Assembly: GCA_022457155.1 (NCBI GenBank)
Contig: JAJGOT010000310.1
Location: forward strand, 62,001 to 126,000
DNA from: Cladopsammia gracilis
Lineage: Eukaryota; Cnidaria; Anthozoa; Scleractinia; Dendrophylliidae
Length of the DNA stretch: 64,000 nt
Direction: 5' to 3'
This document shows, in pieces, positions 35,801 to 40,816 of this stretch. The notes beneath the pieces were generated by a model. That model saw only the letters and a program-made list of their open reading frames with translations, was not told the DNA's origin and did not search any database. The position numbers were made by a program, and so were the translations under genes. The stretch's first letter is position 1. Each line of letters begins with the position of its first letter.

Positions 35801-37982
35801 TGGTGCTTTTATTATGCTGTACAAGGTGGTACGGTGGTAATGACACTGTAACTGATCAGAAATCAGAGACAACGCTCTTAGGGGTTACCTTAGACGATCA
35901 ACTATCATTTTCGAGTCATGTAAGCAATGTTTGCAGAAAAGCCTCCAGTCAAACTGGTGTTCTTTTGAGATTACGTAAGCTTATTCCGACATCTGCTAAA
36001 CTACATATTGTCAGATTTGCTATATTACCTTATCTTACATACTGTCAGACTGTCTGGCATTTTTGTCGTTCTTCTGATGCCAGAAAATTAGAACGAATTC
36101 AAGAACGAGCATTAAGAGCTGTTTATTGTGACAATAAATCGACGTATGAGGAACTCTTGCAAAGAGCGAAACTACCAACACTTCGCACGCGACGACTGCA
36201 AGCCACTGCAATCATAATGTATAAGGTAAAAAATGGTCTAGCGCCTCCTTACATTGCGAATTTATTTGTTGTTACCAATTCTCAGTACAGTACTTTCTTA
36301 GAAATTCTTATTTTTCTATACCTAGATATCAGACTGTTGCTTACGGCAAACATAGCCTGACTTATTTTGGCCCTGTTATCTGGTCCAAACTCGACAAATC
36401 TGTTAGATCATCTGAATCATTAGACACTTTTAAAAGCGCGTTAAATTGGTTGACTTCACAAACCTGCTAGATAATACTTGTAAAGACTGTTTTTTTATGT
36501 AATAACTGACAATCGATCTTTTATATTTATATACTTTTTCTACATTTATATATGTACATACATTTTATATTGTATTAATTATTAGATTATTATTGTAGTT
36601 ACAGTGTAGTTAGGTGTTCCCAATTAGTGTACATCGTATGCTAGCGATTTTGACACGTTAATAAAGTTCTTATCTTACGGATGTAATAATAAAATGCGAT
36701 CATTCAAATGGGAGCTATTGATCAGTACTTGCCCGTGGGACTGTTAATTATGCTGTGCAAGGTGGTTCTAACTTTTGAGTCTGTAAATGGAATTCTAAAG
36801 TGTGACCATTCAAATGAAAGCTATTGAGCAGTACTTTCCAGTGGTACTGTTTATTATGCTGTACAAGGTGGTTCTATCTTTTGAGTCTGTGGATAAAATT
36901 CCAAAGTGTAACCATTCAAATTAATGCTGTTGGGCAGTACTTTATTGTGGTACTGTTTATTATGCTGTACAAGATGGTTCTATCTTGTGAGTCTACCGTT
37001 AATTCGCGACTCTTGGTTCTTTGCTTTTCTTCAATAAAAGATCTTGTTTCAATAAACATTTGTTAATGGTGCTGAGAATACTTTAGTTATGCCATGAACT
37101 TCCGAAAGTACGTATTCACTAACAAACAGCTAAAAATTAGGCCCCAATTCATGGAAAATGTCTCTAATTCCTAGCGAGAAGGATGACACCAGCACATGAG
37201 ACACTGATCTATCTCGAGCTCATTGCCACGGATGACGAATCATTTCTGACTTGGCTGCTTGAAACAACAACTGATTGCGATGCAACTAGTGAGGATTACA
37301 CCAGCACAAAAGATACTGAAGGCAAGATGGATGTACTTTGATTTATTGCGGTTACACTCGCCCACAATGCCACAGATGACGAAGTTCGTCTGGCTAGGCC
37401 GCTTGAAACAACAAGTGATGGCGACGCAACTGCTGAGGATGACACCAGCACAAAAGACACTGAAGGCAAGACGGATATACTTTGATCTATTGCCAGACTC
37501 AAGCTCACTGCCACAGATGACTAACTACTTCTGGCTTGGCTGCTTGAAACAAGAACTGGTGGCGTCGCAACTGCTGAGGATGACACCAGCACAGAAGACA
37601 CATGATGGATATCGAGTAGGTAAGTTATGAATAAGTATCTACTGTTCGTTCTATGTCAGTGGAATGACCTTAAAACAAATGATGTAACACAAAATCAACT
37701 CGCTCACCAGCTTAACAATAATGACCGTGCCTCCAGTAAACTGACTACTTTGTTGTTTTACCAATAATTTCAAAAATAAAGTTTGGCCATCATTCTTGAA
37801 ATTCTTCAGCGTGCCCATTTATCAGAATTATTCAAATGATGATGTGATCAAATTATGGTGATGATGTTTACGATCACTAGTTTGTCCACCGTGAAAAAAG
37901 AAATATTAAAATACTTTTAAACCAAATACTTACAGAAAGTCAGGGTGAGCAAAGTGAAGATAACACTTCTGTTCCTCTCCAT
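2819..37982 (-). CDS. Gene 1: multi-exon signal peptide / Ser-rich repeat / 10xCUB / 2xD8C / Thr-Pro protein, 3' end outside window
   Basis: I assembled this gene from splice borders. In transcript order the exons are 37982-37934, 35409-34270, 33451-33398, 33036-32695, 30161-29790, 29274-28930, 28079-27708, 26534-26193, 24898-24527, 23113-22772, 21584-21210, 19669-19328, 18176-17796, 16996-16628, 9066-8686, 8031-7984, 6003-5959, 5586-5539, 3282-3238 and 2866-2819. Each junction has AG before and GT after and is in phase 1. The total is 5812 nt, 1937 codons plus one base, with no internal stop. The product has a signal peptide, so it should be secreted or surface-anchored. CUB modules bind proteins or glycans, and D8C is the N-terminal module of uromodulin, OIT3 and GP2. 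Uromodulin-like proteins often end in a ZP domain; none is visible here, so the C-terminus must lie left of the window. The function is unknown; extracellular matrix, mucus or adhesion is likely. Splitting into two genes, for example between 17.8 and 8.7 kb, cannot be excluded without transcripts. Confidence 0.8.
3238..3282 (-). CDS. Gene 1 exon 19: Thr/Pro-rich mini-exon
   Basis: A 45-bp phase 1-1 exon between TTTCTTACAG and GTAAGTATTCC, encoding KTSPITEITTKPPT. It is the duplicate of exon 17, with one Thr-to-Pro difference and intact splice sites. Confidence 0.7.
3945..3982 (-). pseudogene. Damaged copy of a Thr/Pro mini-exon
   Basis: The sequence matches exon 16 from its acceptor (TTATTACAG|TTAAGACATC) through ATAACAACAAAA, then lacks the last ten exon bases and the GTAAGTACC donor. 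The next GT (GTAACC) would end the exon after 38 nt in phase 0, which breaks the phase 1 pattern. It is probably skipped. It belongs to the left block duplication. Confidence 0.6.
4034..4559. repeat. Long near-perfect inverted repeat, arms about 250 bp
   Basis: The left arm runs from ACATTTTTAACACGTG through TTAAATTATAATTACTCCCC to AAGCTCGATC. The right arm repeats it backwards, centred near 4296. There is no loop of note. It grows out of the intron next to the damaged exon 3945-3982, so it was probably made by inverted duplication of local sequence or by a hairpin-type element. Confidence 0.85.
5539..5586 (-). CDS. Gene 1 exon 18: Thr/Pro-rich mini-exon
   Basis: A 48-bp phase 1-1 exon between TTTCTAACAG and GTAAGTGTC, encoding KTSAPTNKTTTEPAT. 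It contains an NKT glycosylation sequon. It is paired with the exon at 2819-2866 by the block duplication. Confidence 0.7.
5959..6003 (-). CDS. Gene 1 exon 17: Thr/Pro-rich mini-exon
   Basis: A 45-bp phase 1-1 exon between TTTCTTACAG and GTAAGTATTCC, encoding KTSPITEITTKPTT after a split Pro codon. It is almost identical to the exon at 3238-3282, with which it shares long stretches of flanking intron; both lie in the duplicated blocks 4880-8090 and 2157-4100. Confidence 0.72.
6325..7161. mobile_element. TTAA-flanked MITE, 837 bp
   Basis: The ends are TTAAGGTCGCGGGGGACA and, at the right, its inverse TGTCCCCCGCGACCTTAA. TTAA at both ends fits a piggyBac-type target site. The interior has no transposase. 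The paralogous site near 3606 lacks it. Confidence 0.8.
7173..7334. mobile_element. Small foldback MITE with TACCTAATTCAATAAAGG ends
   Basis: The left arm TACCTAATTCAATAAAGGTT is mirrored at the right by AACCTTTATTGAATTAGGTA. Total about 160 bp. It is absent from the paralogous site near 3615. Confidence 0.75.
7339..7637. mobile_element. MITE with about 60-bp TIRs and TA target site (Tc1/mariner-like)
   Basis: The left end is CAGCTGTTTGATTAAACGTT and the right end AACGTTTAATCAAACAGCTG, each bordered by TA. The TIRs extend through CGGTCT and CGCGACCAGACCGAAA. The TA duplication and CAG start fit Tc1/mariner; there is no ORF. It is absent from the left duplicate. Confidence 0.8.
7984..8031 (-). 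CDS. Gene 1 exon 16: Thr/Pro-rich mini-exon
   Basis: A 48-bp phase 1-1 exon between TTTTATTGCAG and GTAAGTACC. It encodes KTSPPTTEITTKPTT after the split Val codon. Thr and Pro dominate, with no Cys or aromatic residue, as in O-glycosylated stalks. It is the intact paralogue of the damaged exon at 3945-3982. Confidence 0.72.
8092..8685. other. Intron of gene 1, no recognisable element
   Basis: Unique AT-rich sequence between exons 15 and 16, with a short CCCCACCCCGCGCGCGCTGG patch near 8521. Nothing else supported. Confidence 0.6.
8686..9066 (-). CDS. Gene 1 exon 15: D8C domain, second copy
   Basis: A 381-bp phase 1-1 exon. Motifs are CYNYRLLNESNRAR, YLCDNRLSGWYRFSGGAG, HCGTTWPGWLDGSHP, GVVQRRVCF, CCYFSIYISVRNCGGFYVY and CWLRYCGNG. 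Ten cysteines occur in the same order as in exon 14. It ends with a Pro/Thr-rich tail (VPPTPVTP) that leads into the Thr/Pro exons. The donor is the less usual GTGGGA. The acceptor TTTAATCTCTTGTAG is good. Confidence 0.92.
9496..10093. mobile_element. TTAA-CCC MITE, about 598 bp (family of 26861-27447)
   Basis: The left end is TTAACCCCCGGACGAAC and the right end GTACGTCCAAGGGTTAA. TTAA followed by CCC matches the piggyBac terminal pattern. The interior contains GAGATATGACGTCATA and GGCGGCCATTTTGGATT, shared with the copies at 26.9 and 60.1 kb. Confidence 0.75.
10423..10960 (-). CDS. Orphan ORF with SAP-like helix region, inside a TIR-bounded element
   Basis: A 180-residue ORF. It starts MQKEKYSTSLSLSSVRRRKK, has a very basic stretch (KMKERKKTEREKK), then FDWPKLLRENLLKKQRVSIL and a KKNKLDLVTAHI segment. 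This resembles the helix-turn-helix pattern of SAP motifs (leucine-rich helix, then K-x-x-K-x-x-L). The C-terminus is Ser/Glu-rich and ends SDSSDDDAP. It sits between long inverted repeats at about 10094-10260 and 11640-11790, so it is probably a transposon-encoded or captured protein. No transposase catalytic motif is visible. The ATG is simply the first in frame. Confidence 0.45.
11324..11616. repeat. Foldback element, about 125-bp arms
   Basis: The left arm (AATTAAAATTTCTGAATTGT, then TCGATGTTTCGGCCAGTTTC) is repeated in inverse complement on the right (GAAACTGGCCGAAACATCGA, then ACAATTCAGAAATTTTAATT). The short loop is about 45 bp. No coding sequence. A hairpin-type MITE. Confidence 0.85.
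11794..12270. other. Intronic sequence before the minisatellite
   Basis: Contains AATAAATAAATAAATAAATG and a trace of a pogo-like terminus (GTCCGTATTATGGAGGTATC). No exon found. Confidence 0.5.
12271..14288. repeat. 56-bp minisatellite, first block of about 36 units
   Basis: Unit: AGAGTCATCAGATCCAAGTA, TCTACCACTCACAGTATTAT, CACAAGCTATATTATA. It is very homogeneous, with variants at a few sites (CTCACAG/CTCTCAG, ATATTA/ATGTTA). The unit is not a multiple of three, so the ORFs within it are accidental. It lies in the intron between the two D8C exons. Confidence 0.97.
14289..15845. other. 1.55-kb sequence inserted in the minisatellite
   Basis: It interrupts an otherwise continuous 56-bp array. 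It contains a local duplication of GCACAAAAGCGCAATTGTTT (15003 and 15060), the TTAA element 15079-15700 and, at the right end, an imperfect palindrome (15757-15827) with ACTCTCGGCTTCGCCTCGAG. No convincing gene; the ORF at 14755-15087 has no recognisable motif. Confidence 0.6.
15079..15700. mobile_element. TTAA-flanked MITE, 622 bp, with an empty site alongside
   Basis: The ends are TTAAGGTGATTCCCTGG and CCAGGGAATTACCTTAA. The flanks joined across one TTAA give CAATTGTTTTAACTCCGAAG, and a duplicated neighbour at 15013-15032 reads CAATTGTTTTAATTCCGAAG with no insertion. This proves a TTAA target. Confidence 0.88.
15846..16590. repeat. 56-bp minisatellite, second block of about 13 units
   Basis: Same unit and orientation as 12271-14288, split from it by a 1.55-kb insertion. 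It ends about 40 bp before the donor of exon 14. The last units are the most diverged, as is usual at array edges. Confidence 0.97.
16628..16996 (-). CDS. Gene 1 exon 14: D8C domain (uromodulin/OIT3/GP2-type), first copy
   Basis: A 369-bp phase 1-1 exon. Recognisable D8C motifs in order are CSNYRFINESNRAR, LSGWYRFSGAAGSQM, HCGTDAPGWLNGSHP, GTVQRRACF, CCHYSTYISVRNCGGFYVYKL as two adjacent segments, and CSLRYCGNG. Ten cysteines are present. In vertebrate uromodulin, OIT3 and GP2 this module precedes the ZP domain. The exon ends PPTP followed by a split codon and a GTAAGAATG donor. Its downstream intron contains the 56-bp minisatellite. Confidence 0.92.
16997..17795. other. Intron between the last CUB and first D8C exon
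   Basis: Holds a long G run (about 17319-17341) and an (AAT)-like tract at 17546-17582. No exon or element recognised. Confidence 0.55.
17796..18176 (-). CDS. Gene 1 exon 13: divergent CUB domain, last of the array (A5)
   Basis: A 381-bp phase 1-1 exon and the most diverged A-type copy. It begins VCPDLMTLNDTSGVITIPYY, with CSWQITASKGKRIKLVIED, CTHDYLEIQNG and MCGYLMG. It has exactly the four canonical CUB cysteines; the extra pair of A1-A4 is absent. It directly precedes the first D8C exon and may represent the ancestral A type. Confidence 0.9.
19328..19669 (-). CDS. Gene 1 exon 12: CUB domain, subtype B (B5)
   Basis: A 342-bp phase 1-1 exon, CISGELLTGSSGFFSSPNF onwards, with RCSWNITVPSGYIVKIIF, GGAQLGITNVPSG and SVGNSIQVTF. 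It has two cysteines. The donor is C|GTGAGT, where other B exons have G|GTGAGT, so the junction codon with exon 13 is CTG (Leu) rather than GTG (Val). Confidence 0.9.
21210..21584 (-). CDS. Gene 1 exon 11: CUB domain, subtype A (A4)
   Basis: A 375-bp phase 1-1 exon, one codon longer than A1-A3 (GGSWYRGF against GGRYRGF). It begins VCPNLMTLNNTSGNITSPYY and has CGWKITARKGNYIVLLIED, QQCGAACTCDYLEIQNG and RRCGY, six cysteines in all. It is slightly more diverged than A1-A3, as its place nearer the 3' end of the array would predict. Confidence 0.9.
22772..23113 (-). CDS. Gene 1 exon 10: CUB domain, subtype B (B4)
   Basis: A 342-bp phase 1-1 exon, CISGEFITGSSGFFSSPNF onwards, with RCTWNIT, GGAQLTITNFPAGVV and SVGNSIQVTF. 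It has two cysteines. The open frame continues upstream into the intron because the adjacent intronic sequence happens to lack stops; the acceptor AG at 23115-23114 sets the true border, as in all B exons. Confidence 0.9.
24180..24370 (+). repeat. Fragment of the TTAA-CCC MITE family
   Basis: Matches the inner part of the 26861-27447 element (GGTGAAAAACACG, TGACGTCATATCTCGTT, CGTACTTGTACCTCCGAGCG). The ends are lost. A similar, weaker trace lies at 20930-21060 in the neighbouring duplicated intron. Confidence 0.55.
24527..24898 (-). CDS. Gene 1 exon 9: CUB domain, subtype A (A3)
   Basis: A 372-bp phase 1-1 exon, VCPNLMTLNDTSGNITSPYY onwards, with CSWQITASKGNYIVLLIED, QQCGAACTCDYLDIQNG and RRCGN. 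There are six cysteines. The acidic residues in IEDMYI and CDYLDI sit where calcium-binding CUBs carry ligands, but coordination cannot be confirmed from sequence alone. Confidence 0.9.
26193..26534 (-). CDS. Gene 1 exon 8: CUB domain, subtype B (B3)
   Basis: A 342-bp phase 1-1 exon beginning CISGKFLTGSSGFF, with SRCTWNITVPNGYIVKINF and YSVGNSIQVTF. It has two cysteines only. The NIT sequon after the second Cys is kept in all B copies, so N-glycosylation at this position is probably functional. Confidence 0.9.
26861..27447. mobile_element. TTAA-CCC MITE, 587 bp
   Basis: The ends are TTAACCCTCGGACGTACACG and GTGTACGTCCGAGGGTTAA. The interior has TGACGTCATATCTCGTTACC and ACGGCCGCCATCTTGG, in the opposite order from 9496-10093, so the two copies are inverted relative to each other. 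It sits in the gene 1 intron between A2 and B3. A second partial left end lies near 26811. Confidence 0.8.
27708..28079 (-). CDS. Gene 1 exon 7: CUB domain, subtype A (A2)
   Basis: A 372-bp phase 1-1 exon. It opens VCPNLMTLNDTSGNVTSPYY, with CTWQITARKGNYIVLLIE, QQCGAACTCDYLEIQNG and SARRCGY. There are six cysteines. The NDTSGNVTS stretch offers N-glycosylation sequons (NDT, NVT). It is very close to exons 5 and 9, including in flanking intron sequence. Confidence 0.9.
28930..29274 (-). CDS. Gene 1 exon 6: CUB domain, subtype B (B2)
   Basis: A 345-bp phase 1-1 exon, one codon longer than the other B exons because of an inserted residue in YSAGFNASY. It carries the CUB signature SSPNFPNSYPQYSRCSW and only two cysteines. 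The acceptor follows a T-rich tract and the donor is G|GTGAGT. Its closest relative is exon 4. Confidence 0.9.
29790..30161 (-). CDS. Gene 1 exon 5: CUB domain, subtype A (A1)
   Basis: A 372-bp phase 1-1 exon. The CUB domain begins VCPNLMTLNDTSGVITSPYY and contains CTWQI, the CTCDYLEIQNG segment typical of the third strand pair, and RRCGY. It has the four canonical CUB cysteines plus two extra in QQCGAACTC, which could form an additional disulfide. The Asp in CDYLEI is where calcium-binding CUBs place an acidic ligand. The donor is A|GTAAG just after SIPA. Confidence 0.9.
31004..32078. mobile_element. 1.07-kb insertion with AATAGCGCTGCGCA ends
   Basis: The left end is AATAGCGCTGCGCAAAAAT; the right end reads backwards as AATAGCGCTGCGCACAATT. 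The homologous intron copies near 28310 and 25630 read straight from CACACGAATCACAGA to TGACTGGGACTCTGCC, showing the empty site. No transposase is visible. It is a non-autonomous DNA transposon of unknown family in the B1-A1 intron. Confidence 0.8.
32695..33036 (-). CDS. Gene 1 exon 4: CUB domain, subtype B (B1)
   Basis: A 342-bp phase 1-1 exon holding one complete CUB domain. It starts at CISGEFLTG, with the CUB signature FFSSPNFPNNYPQYSRCSW near residues 12-31, a central GGAQLTITN strand and VGNSIQVTF near the end. Only the first disulfide pair of cysteines is present; the second pair of a canonical CUB is missing. It is nearly identical to the exon at 28930-29274 over GWYGGAQLTITNVSS, which indicates recent duplication or gene conversion. 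Confidence 0.9.
33398..33451 (-). CDS. Gene 1 exon 3: short Thr/Pro linker
   Basis: A 54-bp phase 1-1 exon with acceptor TTTCTTTCAG and donor GTAAGCA. It encodes TTNVAPTPTTRTPISS between split codons. It is Thr/Pro-rich with no Cys, typical of an O-glycosylated hinge, and joins the Ser-rich exon to the first CUB domain. It resembles the Thr/Pro exons at the other end of the gene in length and composition but not in sequence. Confidence 0.65.
33640..34200 (-). repeat. Inverted, worn copies of the 110-bp tandem repeat
   Basis: Several degenerate units carry the reverse complement of the repeat at 1-660, for example GGTACTGTTTATTATGCTGT followed by ACAAGGTAGTTCTAAC. They lie in the intron between the Ser-rich exon and the first linker exon of gene 1. 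Confidence 0.8.
34270..35409 (-). CDS. Gene 1 exon 2: eight 47-residue Ser/Val/Ala-rich repeats
   Basis: The exon is 1140 bp with acceptor TTCTTATTCTCAG|CA and donor GGAG|GTAACG, both in phase 1. It encodes 380 residues made of eight tandem repeats of about 47 residues. Each begins ASPSVVVSS, passes LAR-x-x-SSS and LAIDQSTSV, and ends near LVSSSAV. Ser, Val and Ala dominate; Pro is regular and sparse; there is one Cys, in repeat 6. I recognise no known domain. The high Ser/Thr content suggests an O-glycosylated, mucin-like or fibrous stalk between the signal peptide and the CUB array, but the regular hydrophobic spacing (VVV, LAI, VLPSV) would also fit a beta-structured repeat. The repeats differ by substitutions rather than frame changes, which argues for selection on the protein. 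Confidence 0.75.
35832..36690 (+). mobile_element. 5'-truncated non-LTR retrotransposon fragment (3' end of RT ORF)
   Basis: The plus strand encodes the last part of a jockey/CR1-like ORF2: LLGVTLDDQLSFSSHVSNVC, LPYLTYCQTVWHF, LERIQERALRAVY and MYKVKNGLAPPYIANLF. A frameshift near 36310 is needed to continue (SLTYFGPVIWSKL). The 3' UTR ends about TAATAAAGTTCTTATCTTAC without poly(A). The left junction lies inside a 110-bp repeat unit (ACAAGGTGGT|ACGG). It is dead. Confidence 0.88.
36690..37000 (-). repeat. 110-bp tandem repeat, three inverted units
   Basis: Three units with GTACTGTTTATTATGCTGTA and AAGGTGGTTCTA, better kept than those at 33.7 kb. A further single unit at 35780-35831 is cut off by the retroelement fragment, so the array was split by that insertion. 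Confidence 0.85.
37160..37600 (-). pseudogene. Decayed partial copy of the Ser-rich repeat exon
   Basis: About three of the 47-residue repeats of exon 2 are recognisable on the minus strand (VSSSAVASPSLVVSSGLAR and LAIDQSISVLPSVSFVLV). An in-frame TAG interrupts it near 37522. The sequence matching the donor of exon 2 has changed from GGAGGTAACG to AGAGACAT, so no donor remains. It lies in the intron between exons 1 and 2 and is best read as a dead duplicate. Confidence 0.65.
37934..37982 (-). CDS. Gene 1 exon 1: start codon and signal peptide
   Basis: The ATG at 37982-37980 opens MERNRSVIFTLLTLTF, a short basic n-region followed by a hydrophobic core, as expected for a signal peptide. The exon ends T|GTAAGTATTT, a strong donor in phase 1. 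The next exon begins CA, so the junction codon is TCA (Ser). A possible acceptor (TTCTTTTTAAG) lies just upstream of the ATG, so a 5' UTR exon further right is possible. This start is chosen because it is the only one upstream that gives a secretion signal in the phase shared by all later exons. The short coding length makes it less certain than the domain exons. Confidence 0.68.
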
Positions 37983-39451
37983 TTAGATCTTAAAAAGAAC
38001 AACAGGAAATTGTTAACTTCCAGATATACTGCTTACATTATATTATGTGCAGCGAAGTGGTGCCGTCGAGACTCTCCTGATCCGGGATTAAGAATAAGAC
38101 TCTTGGGTTCAGTTGCCGATACTGTTTAATGTCAATCCAAGACAATAAAACATTTGCAAACAGATTTACAGCAAAGATAACCTGCAATCAGACAATCTCC
38201 CGAAACAGCCAGAGGAGAAATTTGCTTCAATTAACTGAAGCCTGAATAATAAAGTAAAACAACTGGTCCTTGTTTCGGTCAAATAAAGGTGAGTGAATAT
38301 TCCACTAAAATTATTAGATATATTAATTTTTCTATCAGTCAAAAAATAGTGCTGAGTTCGTGAAGATTTACACGAACTGGCTTGTTATCTACACTACTAG
38401 ATATACTGCGACCACACCAAGAGCCCGCACCCATAACGAAGAAACACTTCAAATCAACATTGTTTTGTCAGCACTCCAATCCCAATGCAATTCAACTTTG
38501 CGTTTCGCTTTGTAGTTAGCTGTAGTCGCTTTATGGTCATTCAGAGTCAGTTGTACAGTTCTGAACATAACAATAACCTTTCCAGTACCGTCGTTTTCTT
38601 ACTTAAGCGCAAAATTAAAGCCTATTTCCTGTGTTTGGGCTTTTGCCGCCTGTGTACTTTCATTTACTTTAAAATATTCAGTTCTTACCTCCCAGGAAAA
38701 GCTCGTCTGATTTCACTCACTTGATGTATGCTAGAAGAAATCTTTCACGCGAATAGCACTAAGGACATATGCAAGGAAGGAAAAAACTCATCTATTCTCT
38801 TCGAAAGGATATATTGTCTGACTTGAAGTTATTTTGTTGTATCCAATCCAAAGAAAGCATTAATTAATGCAAGCAGCGGACCTTGTTTTATGCTTCAAGA
38901 ATAATTTTGACATTTGTTTATTGCTGTTAATAAATGATGAATAATATATATCGAGACTTAATACTTCATAGACGTAGTCAATAATCGATAACCGCTCGCG
39001 CCTAGTTAACTAAAAAGACGTCTCCTAAGATATGGTTATGTTAGGATGTTTCCTGTGTTATATCTCTCGTAGGTAGCCAAATGTTTCGTTAGTATGGTTC
39101 CAGGAGGGTTAAAAAGCCCGTAAATTGCTTTTTTTTTGTAATACATTTTCGTTTTACACCTAGACCGTGACCAAACCACACTATGTTTTGACGGTGATAG
39201 GACAATGATATTTCCTCTGATTAAGTTAATCAATTATAATGGGTGACCCTAGGAAAACATAATTATAGTGAGTTTCACACTGGTTTGAAGGAAACGTCCC
39301 AAACCAAAAATCATGCAGATGGAATAAACTAGTGTTTTACTGTACAGAATGCCGAAGAACCATCGATAGATGGTTTTCACTCACGTGAAAACCAAAATAG
39401 CCTGCAGGCTATTTTAGACTATACTCAGTTATTTTGGAAGCCATCTTTCGT
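37983..39451. promoter_or_regulatory. Putative 5' flank of gene 1
   Basis: 1.5 kb upstream of the signal-peptide exon without recognisable exon or TE. It should contain the promoter, and possibly a 5' UTR exon spliced to the AG at 37987-37988. No clear TATA box can be assigned. Low confidence. Confidence 0.25.
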
Positions 39452-39768
39452 AATTAAAGAAAGATTTATTGCCCTACGTTTCGGAGACGTCATGACGCCA
39501 TTATCAAGAGTTAAGAAAATATAACAAAGCGAATATTTAAGTAGACTTAAGTAGGCTACAGCTGAAATTTACAATATACGCAAACTCAAACCATAACTGA
39601 ACGTGCAAACTGACTCAATTCGCGCTAAAGTGTTTGTTTAGCCATCTATTTAGTATTGTTAATTTCAGCTCTAGCCTACTTAAATCTTCGCTTTGTTATA
39701 TTTTCTTTACTCTTGATAATGGCGTCATGACGACTCCGAAACGTCGAGCGATAAATCTTTCTTTAATT
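39452..39768. repeat. Foldback element, arms about 115 bp
   Basis: The left arm (AATTAAAGAAAGATTTATTG, CGTTTCGGAGACGTCATGAC) is inverted at the right (GTCATGACGACTCCGAAACG, AAATCTTTCTTTAATT). Between them are about 100 unique bases. No ORF. Confidence 0.85.
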
Positions 39769-39881
39769 TTTACATGTCTTTGCTTTAGCAAATATTTTTC
39801 GTAATGACGTAAATTAGTTCAGTTATTGAAGCGTAACATTTCCAAATCTTCCAACTTTAATTAATTACACTGAGCCTCAAT

Positions 39882-40187
39882 TTGCTTAGGTATCAGGTCT
39901 TATTCACATGGTTTTATTTTTTGCCTCCTCATATTAAGCCAAAATTCGGGTCATCACACAATGGACCGTCACCCACCCCGAGCGTGAGTAATTTGAAACT
40001 TAGGTCTGGTCACCAAGCGATCTTAGCTTCCAACGGTTTGTGTGCATATGCGACTCTGATAGGAATGGAAAGTAGAGCTATCCACTATGATCTACGTGGA
40101 ATTTCGAGGCGTCTGGAGGCTTTGGAGCGAATTTACGGCCGTTTTCCTTCGGTGGATCCGATCGGCTTGTTGAGCGGAGTGCCCTAG
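39882..40187 (+). other. Unrecognised GC-richer ORF fragment
   Basis: An ORF of 101 codons ends in TAG at 40187. Its C-terminal two thirds (LRSGHQAILASNGLCAYATL, then YDLRGISRRLEALERIYGRF) looks protein-like, and base composition is clearly richer in GC than the surroundings. I recognise no family. It stops exactly where the minisatellite/D8C relic begins. It may be a transposon-derived fragment. Confidence 0.3.
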
Positions 40188-40272
40188 CAAGCTGTATTAT
40201 AAGAGTCACCAGATCCAAGTATCTACAACTCTAAGCGAAAACTGCTGATTCTTACCTGGTGCCAGTGGTAAT
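40187..40272 (-). pseudogene. Remnant of a D8C exon 3' end plus one 56-bp minisatellite unit
   Basis: Positions 40187-40240 match one unit of the 56-bp minisatellite (AGAGTCACCAGATCCAAGTA). Positions 40240-40272 match the donor side of exon 14 (CACCAG|GTAAGAATC). The same junction occurs at 16555-16645. The rest of the D8C exon is missing. It lies upstream of exon 1, so an older, longer D8C/minisatellite region, or a transposed piece, is implied. Confidence 0.6.
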
Positions 40273-40816
40273 TTGCACTTTTGCTCGCACTCGTTGAGCG
40301 TGTAAAATAGGGTTACTAGATGATTTCTTGTTGTTGTGTTCTGATGAAATAGTTTCTTACATCTATAAATTTCAGCAATCGGTTGCTGTGGTCGCTGTTT
40401 AAGTGATGGTCCTAGTAAGAAGTTGGCAACCTAACGGCAGGGAATGCAGAAAGGTATTAATTGTGATATTGTTGAAACCGTCCACCTCATTGGCTAAAGC
40501 GTGAAAATCTACCATAACATAACCAGGTAGTGCATTTATTTCTCTCTAATATATATATATAGTTTTCTAATTGATTCCCTTTTAGTGAAAACCATTCTGA
40601 GTTTTAATGCAACCAAATTAAATTCTATATGGGAAACATGTAAAATTAGAAGCCTTTCTTAGCCATTGTTTTGGAGTTTCATCATAGGCGTACAAGTGGG
40701 AGGAGCTGGGGGGGGGGGGGGGGGACTCCACCACAGACACAGAAAAAATTACTGAATTATTTTGTGATTCAATGTCTTAAATTAATTGTTTTTATTTCGT
40801 AACTCACATTACTCAC

